Assembly (NCBI GenBank): GCA_026418275.1 | Contig: JAOABQ010000079.1 | Location: 1 to 33,651, forward strand | Source: Clostridia bacterium | GTDB taxonomy: Bacteria > Bacillota > Clostridia > Acetivibrionales > DSM-2933 | Direction: 5' to 3' | Length of the DNA stretch: 33,651 bases | In this document: in pieces, positions 1 through 7,400 of the stretch | Layout: each line of letters starts with the position of its first letter | Numbering within the stretch: position 1 is the stretch's first letter | Notes under the pieces: model-generated | What the model was told of the DNA's origin: nothing | Seen by the model: the letters and a program-made list of their open reading frames with translations, nothing else | Database searches by the model: none | Made by a program: the position numbers and the translations under genes

Positions 1-41
1 CTAATGCCTTCTTCAGTAAATAGTTGTATAATGTTATTCAT
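1..41 (-). CDS. 5' end of a gene cut by the window edge
   Basis: On the minus strand an ATG (41-39) follows a good ribosome site (GGGAGG, about 8 bases upstream) and opens a frame reading MNNIIQLFTEEGI before the window ends. Only 13 residues are visible, so no family can be named. The ribosome site sits beside the right arm of an 8-bp inverted repeat (41-48 / 99-106). A transposase start is one possibility but cannot be tested here. Confidence 0.4.
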   Translation of the reverse strand, partial: MNNIIQLFTEEGI

Positions 42-106
42 AAGAGACCTCCCATTGATTATTTGTTTCTTTAGCAAAAACATTTTATCAAAAAGGTAGT
101 CTCTTA
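41..106. repeat. 8-bp inverted repeat around the leader of the edge gene
   Basis: TAAGAGAC (41-48) and GTCTCTTA (99-106) are perfect reverse complements about 50 bases apart. In the minus-strand transcript the second arm overlaps the ribosome site and touches the start codon of the edge gene. A hairpin could therefore mask translation, or the arms could be part of a mobile element end. Neither is shown. Confidence 0.35.
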
Positions 107-403
107 TCTTATTTTTTTTCCTACAGTAATTTTACACTAAGCTGATTGTGAAATGATTCTATAGGATTACTGCCTCCACCATTTTTATCGACACAGAGAA
201 CAACCGGTATGTTCTTTTTATGGATGCCCATTTCTATTTGGAACCGGATGAATAAATAGTTTCCCATTGAAATATGCATGTATTTCATTCATTATTGCAG
301 CATCCACAGACATAGCTTAAACATGTTTTATAAACTTATCACATAATCCTGCGATCTTTGATAAATAATAAAAACAAACAATTTTTGATTCTGAGTTTAT
401 CAA
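107..403. other. Intergenic stretch with possible decayed ORF
   Basis: No convincing gene. On the minus strand 267-121 holds an open frame of 48 codons starting ATG (its C-terminal half contains NPIESFHNQL), with no good ribosome site. A 32-codon frame overlaps it in another register. Two overlapping short frames with protein-like composition could be remains of a frameshifted gene. I recognise no family. Confidence 0.2.
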
Positions 404-443
404 GTGCCTCGTAACGCAATTCATTTGTGGGTATGCGAGGCAC
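404..443. repeat. Hairpin with 8-bp perfect stem
   Basis: GTGCCTCG (404-411) pairs with CGAGGCAC (436-443), and a shorter CAA/TTG pairing is possible inside the loop. No U-tract follows immediately on either strand, so it is not a standard terminator. It lies about 95 bases before the membrane protein gene at 539 and could be a leader structure. Confidence 0.35.
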
Positions 444-538
444 AAACAGAGGAAATGCATTTTTTACACTCTTAAAAAAACAAGAAATTTGTTGAATTAA
501 AAAGCATTAGATACTATTTAAGGTAGGGACTTAAATTT

Positions 539-1108
539 ATGCACCCAATAACAAAATCGAAGCTTTTAACCGCCACTTATACAATGATCGCAATCATTCT
601 TTCCATTTTGTTTTTATTAAGAAATCAAGCCATGTATTTATTTGAATTTCTCATTTCGTATTTCAGTTATCTTCTTTTCCTTTATATTGAAAAAAAGAGA
701 AATATACGGCTGGAGAATTACATTAAATGGTTTTATATCCTTTCAACTACTGCCAACAGCTTATTTGGTGAATATTTCAACCTTTTCAATACCTCTACCA
801 TCTTTGATAAGCTTTTGCATATGGTGGGGACATTTACTTTTGCCCTTATGGCATACTCACTCTTTATTAAAATCTTTGACTCCCGGGTATATACTCCGGC
901 TTTCATTTTCACGATCACTGTTTCACTGGGGATGGCTATAGGCGTGTTGTTTGAAATCATAGAATATATTGCGGATATTTATTTGAAGACCCTAAACCAA
1001 CCAAGTCTTGAGGACACAAACCTGGACCTCATTTTTAACCTGATCGGTGCGGTTCTGGCAAGTTTACTCATTATCTCAAACCAAAAACTTGTAGATGATA
1101 AAAGGTAA
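539..1108 (+). CDS. Multi-pass membrane protein, DUF2238/YjdF-like
   Basis: A 189-residue protein with five or six hydrophobic helices. The middle holds DKLLHMVGTF, then GVLFEIIEY, then an Asn-Pro-Ser-x-x-Asp-Thr-x-x-Asp-Leu-Ile stretch leading into NLIGA. This spacing of acidic and His residues next to membrane helices resembles the DUF2238 (YjdF) membrane family, whose function is not settled. The ATG at 539 has a weak AGGTAGGG site about 10 bases upstream. The gene ends 45 bases before msrAB on the same strand with no terminator between them, so the two are probably co-transcribed. The family call is from motif memory; the membrane nature is clear. Confidence 0.7.
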   Translation: MHPITKSKLLTATYTMIAIILSILFLLRNQAMYLFEFLISYFSYLLFLYIEKKRNIRLENYIKWFYILSTTANSLFGEYFNLFNTSTIFDKLLHMVGTFTFALMAYSLFIKIFDSRVYTPAFIFTITVSLGMAIGVLFEIIEYIADIYLKTLNQPSLEDTNLDLIFNLIGAVLASLLIISNQKLVDDKR

Positions 1109-1153
1109 TGATGTGGTAAATATAGAATACCGATTAACCAAGGAGTGATCAAT

Positions 1154-2164
1154 ATGGAATCCAATCAGGCAAAAAACAATGCATATAAGAAAGCAACCTT
1201 TGGAGGAGGATGCTTTTGGTGTATGATACCTCCCTTTGAAGGAATTCAGGGAATCATCGATGTTAAATCCGGTTATACCGGCGGCTTTACCCAAAACCCA
1301 ACCTATACATCGGTTTGCTCCGGTGATACAGGACATATTGAAGCCGTTCAGGTCACCTATGATCCTTCTCAAATAAATTTCAAGGAGCTTCTAAATATAT
1401 TTTGGAAGCAAATTGACCCCACGGATCCGGGAGGACAATTCCACGACAGAGGGACACAATATATCACTGCAATTTTTTATCACGACGAGGAGCAAAAGGC
1501 TTTGGCCGAAGAATCCAAAACAGAGCTTGAGTACTCGGGAAAATTCGACAAACCCATTGTGACTAAGATATTAAAAGCATCAGAATTTTATCCCGCAGAG
1601 GAATATCATCAGGAATACCATAAAAAGAACCCTGCCAATTATAAAAGCTACAGGATCGGATCAGGCCGGGAAGGCTTTTTAAAAACCAAATGGGCGGATG
1701 ATGTCAAAGGGTCCGGTCAAAAGCCTTCCAAGGAAATTTTAAAAACAAAGCTCACACCCCTTCAATATAGTGTGACTCAAGAAAACGGAACTGAACCGCC
1801 CTTTAAGAATGAATACTGGGACAACAAAAAGAAGGGAATTTATGTAGATCTCATCACAGGCGTACCCCTTTTTAGCTCTAGCGACAAATTCGAATCGGGT
1901 ACAGGATGGCCAAGCTTCACCAAGCCCATTGACCAGGCAGCAGTATCCGAAAAAACCGATTTTAGTCATTTTATGACCCGGACCGAAGTGAGAAGTAAAG
2001 CTTCGGATTCTCACCTGGGACATGTTTTTGAGGATGGCCCCAACCCCACCGGCAGGAGATACTGCATTAATTCTTCCGCACTTAGGTTTATTCCCTATGA
2101 AGACTTAGAAAAAGAAGGCTATGGGAAGTATGCAAAACTTTTTTCTGAAAACGGTTACTCATGA
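1154..2164 (+). CDS. msrAB: Fused peptide methionine sulfoxide reductase MsrA-MsrB
   Basis: A bifunctional repair enzyme reducing both S- and R-methionine sulfoxide in proteins, 336 residues from the chosen start. The MsrA part (about residues 11-170) carries the GCFWC active site with nucleophile Cys20. The MsrB part (about 195-330) carries [16 protein letters not shown] and [11 protein letters not shown] with catalytic Cys304. At the position where many MsrBs have a resolving Cys (GCGWPSF) there is Thr250, and the CxxC zinc pairs are absent. Recycling therefore probably uses another Cys or direct reduction (inference). The start is the ATG at 1154, because AAGGAG at 1140-1145 lies 8 bases upstream. 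A GTG at 1145 is inside that site. There is no signal peptide, so it is cytoplasmic. It follows the membrane protein at 539-1108. Confidence 0.95.
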   Translation: MESNQAKNNAYKKATFGGGCFWCMIPPFEGIQGIIDVKSGYTGGFTQNPTYTSVCSGDTGHIEAVQVTYDPSQINFKELLNIFWKQIDPTDPGGQFHDRGTQYITAIFYHDEEQKALAEESKTELEYSGKFDKPIVTKILKASEFYPAEEYHQEYHKKNPANYKSYRIGSGREGFLKTKWADDVKGSGQKPSKEILKTKLTPLQYSVTQENGTEPPFKNEYWDNKKKGIYVDLITGVPLFSSSDKFESGTGWPSFTKPIDQAAVSEKTDFSHFMTRTEVRSKASDSHLGHVFEDGPNPTGRRYCINSSALRFIPYEDLEKEGYGKYAKLFSENGYS

Positions 2165-2182
2165 TCTATAATGTAATTTCAA

Positions 2183-2221
2183 AAAAGCTTAAAGGAACGC
2201 AATTCATTCCTTTAAGCTTTT
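2183..2221. terminator. Bidirectional terminator between msrAB and lnt
   Basis: AAAAGCTTAAAGGAA (2183-2197) pairs perfectly with TTCCTTTAAGCTTTT (2207-2221) across a 9-base loop. T-rich sequence follows on both strands. It lies between the convergent ends of msrAB and lnt and can serve both. Confidence 0.9.
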
Positions 2222-2243
2222 ATAAAACCTTGTCATTCCTGAA

Positions 2244-3848
2244 TTATTGAAGGGAATCCCCTTCTCTTCCCAACCTTTTTCTTTTTGTCCCCGTCCAAGC
2301 GGCGATGCTTATCATTCCCAAAAGGGAAACCGGTACAATTACGTCCCCAATCCGGGTATAAACCGTCTTTTTCTCTAAAAACGAAACCTCACCTTTTATA
2401 TATCCCCGCTTTAAGGGCCCCAACTCTTTTATAATTTCTCCCTTTGGAGAAATTACAGAGGAAATTCCCGTATTGGCAGCCCGTATCACATACCGGTTAT
2501 TTTCAACTGCTCTCATTACTGCCTGAGCGTTATGCTGGGACAAGGCTATGGAATCCTTATACCAGGAATCATTCGTAACAATTACCAAGGCTTTGGCACC
2601 ATCTTGAACCGATTCACGGGCCAATTCAGGTATAATGGATTCAAAACATACCAAGCCGCCTATATTTCCATAAGAAGTTTGAATAATTTCTGTATTTTTC
2701 CCGGGAGAAATATCACTCTTTAATAGATTGATCTGTTCAAGCTTGGGCATTAAAAGTTTTAATAAGCTCTTAAAAGGAAAGTATTCCCCAAAAGGTACCA
2801 GATGCCTTTTATAATAAGGCTTTCCTGATTGCCCTTCCGGGTCCAGGGTAAAAATCGCATTGTAGGTATTCTCATTGACTGTATGAAATGCTCCTGTCAC
2901 GAAATATACTCCACGGTCTTTCGCTAACTTTTCATATTCCGCCATCATTTTTGAAGACTTGGAAAGGCTTACCGGTACAGCAGTCTCCGGCCATACCACA
3001 ATTTTTGCTTTCCCGTCTTTCGTTGCCTCGTAGCTTAAGTCCAAGTAATTCTTTAATATCTTCTCCGCTGTGCCGGGCTTCCACTTCGCGTCCTGGGCAA
3101 CGTTGCCCTGAATAATGGCGATGGGTACAGATCTTGGAGCCTCTACTTTCTTTATATTTCCCCATATACCGTATGAAAAATTCAAAACAAAGACACTGCA
3201 TCCCAGTGCAATATATTTAAAATTTGTAAACTTTTTGAATTTTACCGAAGCTACTGCAAAGGAAGCCAGCGCGGCATTTACAAAAACAAGAATTCCGGAT
3301 ATGAATAGGGATCCAAAAAGATTGGCACTTTGTATTAGGTATAAATTCCGGTATTGGGAAATGCCAAGTCTTCCCCAGGTAAACCCAAACATCCCTAGCC
3401 CCTGAACCCATTCTATGGTTATCCAGATAAAAGCAATAAATAAAACCCGTTTCCACCCCTGGGGCTTAACAATTCCAAGGGCAAGGCCCGAAAAGCTTAA
3501 TCCAATAGCCTCAATCAGGCTAAAACAAATCCAGCCGGCTGTAACCACCAGTAAGCTTTCCTTCTCAGAAAATCCGACCCATGTCAATGGGTGCAATTTG
3601 TAAATCCACCACAAAAGCCCGAGGTAAAATGTAAATGCATAAATAAAGGAAAGGAAGAATCCTGTCTTTCCGTTGATTTCATATGCAAATAAGCCATAAA
3701 AAAAAGGGATCAGTGAAATCCAGGCAAGCCAATCCAGAAATGGAAATGAAAATGCCATGGAAGTCATCATGCCCGATAGGACAGAACAAAGCAGTTGAAT
3801 CCGGTTTATTCCTATCTTTTTCTTCGTTGGATTTCTTTTGAATATCAT
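2244..3848 (-). CDS. lnt: Apolipoprotein N-acyltransferase (nitrilase-superfamily)
   Basis: A 534-residue membrane enzyme predicted to add the third acyl chain to the N-terminal Cys of lipoproteins. The first ~220 residues contain about six to seven hydrophobic helices. The nitrilase-like domain follows (about 235-490) and shows all three expected catalytic elements: Glu in VVWPETAVP (about residue 288), Lys in YYKRHLVPFGE (about 346) and Cys in LVCFES (about 401). A last hydrophobic helix lies near the C-terminus. Length and order match the Lnt family. guaD lies 56 bases upstream on the same strand, so co-transcription is possible without an obvious functional link. Lnt is classic in Gram-negatives and actinobacteria, and is patchy in Firmicutes. 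Confidence 0.9.
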   Translation of the reverse strand: MIFKRNPTKKKIGINRIQLLCSVLSGMMTSMAFSFPFLDWLAWISLIPFFYGLFAYEINGKTGFFLSFIYAFTFYLGLLWWIYKLHPLTWVGFSEKESLLVVTAGWICFSLIEAIGLSFSGLALGIVKPQGWKRVLFIAFIWITIEWVQGLGMFGFTWGRLGISQYRNLYLIQSANLFGSLFISGILVFVNAALASFAVASVKFKKFTNFKYIALGCSVFVLNFSYGIWGNIKKVEAPRSVPIAIIQGNVAQDAKWKPGTAEKILKNYLDLSYEATKDGKAKIVVWPETAVPVSLSKSSKMMAEYEKLAKDRGVYFVTGAFHTVNENTYNAIFTLDPEGQSGKPYYKRHLVPFGEYFPFKSLLKLLMPKLEQINLLKSDISPGKNTEIIQTSYGNIGGLVCFESIIPELARESVQDGAKALVIVTNDSWYKDSIALSQHNAQAVMRAVENNRYVIRAANTGISSVISPKGEIIKELGPLKRGYIKGEVSFLEKKTVYTRIGDVIVPVSLLGMISIAAWTGTKRKRLGREGDSLQ

Positions 3849-3904
3849 CGAACGTCATCCATTTCAATCGTTTAGTAGTTTATTTTTAGAAATCAATGAT
3901 CCTA

Positions 3905-4369
3905 TCAATAGCTAACTTTATCATTTTTTTCATCCCATTTCAAAAAAGCCTTTAGACATTCGTCCCGGTCTATTTCACGTAGTTCCACTTGCTTTTCTTC
4001 GACAGTTCCCATGATAACGTCATAAATAAACTTATCGTCAAAGCCGATCTTTGACGCATCCTCCCTGGTACAACCGAAATAGAGTTTTTTTATTTTTGCC
4101 CAGTGAATGGCCGCAAAACACATGGGACACGGCTCACAACTAGAGAAGATTTCGCAATCCGACAAGTCAAACCGGCCAAGCTTTCTTGAGGCTTCCCGAA
4201 TAGCCAGTACTTCAGCATGTGCAGTAGGATCATTCGTCTTAACCACTTTATTATGCGCTTTTGAAATAATTTCTCCATCCTTTACAATAACAGCACCGAA
4301 GGGTCCCCCGTCGCCAACTTCCACTCCTTTAATCGCTTCCTTCAATGCAATACACATATATTGGTTCAT
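3905..4369 (-). CDS. guaD: Guanine deaminase, cytidine-deaminase fold
   Basis: A 154-residue zinc enzyme that most resembles the short B. subtilis-type guanine deaminase (guanine to xanthine plus ammonia). The zinc site is complete: His51-Ala-Glu53 in the PTAHAEV motif, and Cys81/Cys84 in CEPCPMC. GGPFGAVIVKDG near residues 21-32 and FDDKFIYD near 120 fit GuaD better than tRNA adenosine deaminase TadA. The C-terminus is also of GuaD type. The start ATG at 4369 follows GGGAG about 10 bases upstream. It precedes lnt and lies 118 bases downstream of the long signalling gene. Substrate assignment is by similarity; another purine deaminase role is the main alternative. Confidence 0.85.
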   Translation of the reverse strand: MNQYMCIALKEAIKGVEVGDGGPFGAVIVKDGEIISKAHNKVVKTNDPTAHAEVLAIREASRKLGRFDLSDCEIFSSCEPCPMCFAAIHWAKIKKLYFGCTREDASKIGFDDKFIYDVIMGTVEEKQVELREIDRDECLKAFLKWDEKNDKVSY

Positions 4370-4487
4370 CTAGTATTTTCTCCCTGATGTGCAAAATTTA
4401 AAAACAATTGTTTTATTTTTATATTACCTCAAATTAGCTTTTCTTTCTATAGAAATTAAAATAAATCTATCATCGCGTCCAAACAAG

Positions 4488-7400
4488 TCAAGTTTCCTTC
4501 TCACTGATCACAAATCCAATGATATCAGCCAGCGTGCTTACAAAGTTAAACTCATTAAACCCGAATTCTTTTGTATTGATGGGTGAAGTTAAATACAAAA
4601 TCCCCCTGATTTTATTATGATAGATAATAGGGACCACCAGCACTGATTGCCATTTAGGCTCACCGGTAACCGAATCAACAATATCAATATTGTCCCAGTC
4701 CACTAAATACTTACCCGTCTTGGTCAGCAGGACCTTTTCAATGATTTTTTTGTTGTAGTGCACATCACCTACCCAGGATTCAACAAAGCCTTTCCTGCCA
4801 AAGGTTCTTTTGATTTCTCCCCCACGCTCATCCAATATGAATAAAATTCCCTGTTCCGCTTCCAAGGTTTCAATGACTCTTCCCAATACTTTAAATATTT
4901 TCTGGGAAGCAGATGTTTTTTCCTTTACCAATTGAATCATTTCGAGTAATACAAGAACATTTCTTTGGTCTTGTACATCATTCCCTGACAGAATTCCAGC
5001 CAATTTATCCATTCTCTTTGTAAATTTACCGATCTTATTATTCCATATCGCACAAATGTTCCTGCCCGACTCCTTTGCATGATACAAGGCCTGATCCGCT
5101 TTTCCGATAAGTTCATCCTTCCACTTACCGTGCTTTGGGAAATTTGAGATTCCAAGGCTGATGGTTAAAGGAACTATACCATCCATAATCTGTTCCTTTT
5201 CAACGGCACTCCGTATCCGTTCACCGAAGATCTCCACCTGTTCCATACTTGCATTAGGGGATAAAATGATAAACTCTTCCCCCCCATACCTACAGCAAAT
5301 GTCCGTCTGTCTTATATTCCTCTTTAAAACACTTCCGATCCGCCTTAATACTTCGTCCCCCTTTTGATGCCCGAATCGGTCGTTTATATTTTTAAACTTG
5401 TCAATGTCAAGCATAATAATTGAAAGCGGGGCGTTTTCATTCTCAGCCTTTCTAAGCTGCTGCTCAATCACACTTTCAAAATACTTTCTGGTATACACAC
5501 CCGTCAGTTTATCAATGGAAGATAAAATCTTAAGATGATAGTTTTCCAAAGAAAGATACGCAAGGTCTGACAATACCTTACATGCATTAAAGGCTTCCGG
5601 AACAAAATTATTAAAAAGCGATTCGGTGGAAAGGTATATAAATCCTTTAATATTTTTATGCAAAACTTCCTTATTTCTTCTTTTGAGATTGCCTTCATCC
5701 CGGATTCCTTCACAAATCGGGATACAAATGATTCCTTTTACATGTGGAGGTATCATCACATGGTCCTGGCCAAAATTCTTACCGAAAATATCCGTTGCAA
5801 ATATTCCATCCTTATTGTCCTTGGCTTGTTCAACAATATATTCGTAATACTCCTGCACATCCCTTTGCTTATGGGATACAAAAACCTTTAGGTTTTCATT
5901 TTCATCGTAAATGAGTATGAACCCCTTTTCCGCTTGTGTAATGGTACAGGCAGTATTTAAAACCAGCTTGAGGTTATTTTCAAAATCTTCAGGCATCTGC
6001 CCGATAACACCTCTTATTTTGTTGATGGTGTTGTAGCTGATGTCTTCACCCTCATCAAAACGCCTTACAGCTCTTTGATCCGAAAAGAACAAGCTGAAAT
6101 CAGCCTCATTAAAGAAGCATGTCAGCATATCGTCTCTCTCACTGTCTGTGCAATCAAAATGATTCTTTTCGATATTAATGATTTGTTCCTCAAGCAGCTT
6201 CTCTTTGATTTCCAAAAGACGTTTTCGCGGAATATTTCTTTGCCGGGTATTAAAAAACAGGGTTCTAAATTGCTTGGGAACAGTAAGGGCAATTTTATAG
6301 AGTATATCCATGGATTTCAAGTAATAAATAACCGCTTCATTTTGTTCACCTTGCTTAAAATATAAATCTCCTATTGCTTTACAAGCCTTCCATTTAAAAG
6401 GCAGATTGTTGTCGGATACAATAATCTCCATTGCTTCATTTATTTTTTCTATGCCCTGGATACCACCATCTAAAATCCCTTCAAGATATAAGTAATTCGC
6501 TTTCAAACAATTGGTTTCAATACTGTCCATGAGTTTACCGCTTTCCCATAAAAGCGGGTGGGCTTTTTCTCTTTTTTCATCCTGAATATAGATTTCCAAA
6601 AATCTTTGAACCGTTTTATGCCTGTCCTTGATTAAATCCGTTCTCCTGAATTCATCTAAAATCCGGTCCATTTCATTGTATTGAATGGCCTTTTCCTTCT
6701 TATCCTCTGAAAGCAGCAAAAGACTTCTGCAATTTAAATAGGATTTTTCCGAAACCCCGGTTTTGTTATAAATTTCTATTCCCAACCCAGCATAGGTTTT
6801 AGCCTCCTCAAAACTCCCGATTTCGTAAAAGAAACGGGCAGCATTTTCATAAAAGAAGGGTAAGTCCCAGCCTTGTTCGGGAGACTTTTCGATTTCTTGC
6901 TGGGCTTTTTGGAAATAATCATATGCTTTGCCGTAATCGCCTAAGTCAATATAGGTCTGCAGGATATTGATGTATGCCGTAAATAGAGTATTATTGAGTT
7001 CAATTTCACCCGCCAACTCTTCACACTTTAAAAAGTATTCCAAGGCACGCTTATAATTATCTTCCATCCAATAAGTTTCGCCGATATTATGGTAGTCTAT
7101 GGCAATACCTTCTATTTTATTGAATTTCATTTGTATTTCCAGGGCCTTCTCATTATATTCACGGGCTTTGCTGCTGTTTTGCAGGTAGTCGAAGTAAATT
7201 ACCCCAATATTATTGATCGGCCTTGCAACCTCAATGGAATTTCCGGCTTTTTCAAAAAGTTTGATGCTGGTTTCAAAGGAGCGCAACGCATCTTCAATTT
7301 TTCCCACCAGCATATAATTCACACCCAAGGTATTATATAACTGGGCATGATAAAAGTAATATTTTTCATGATCATATTCTTTGATGCACTGGATGATCAT

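Noticed and set aside
492..520. Promoter TTGAAT-17-TATTTA before the gene at 539
   Set aside because: The predicted start would fall in the ribosome site, leaving almost no leader.
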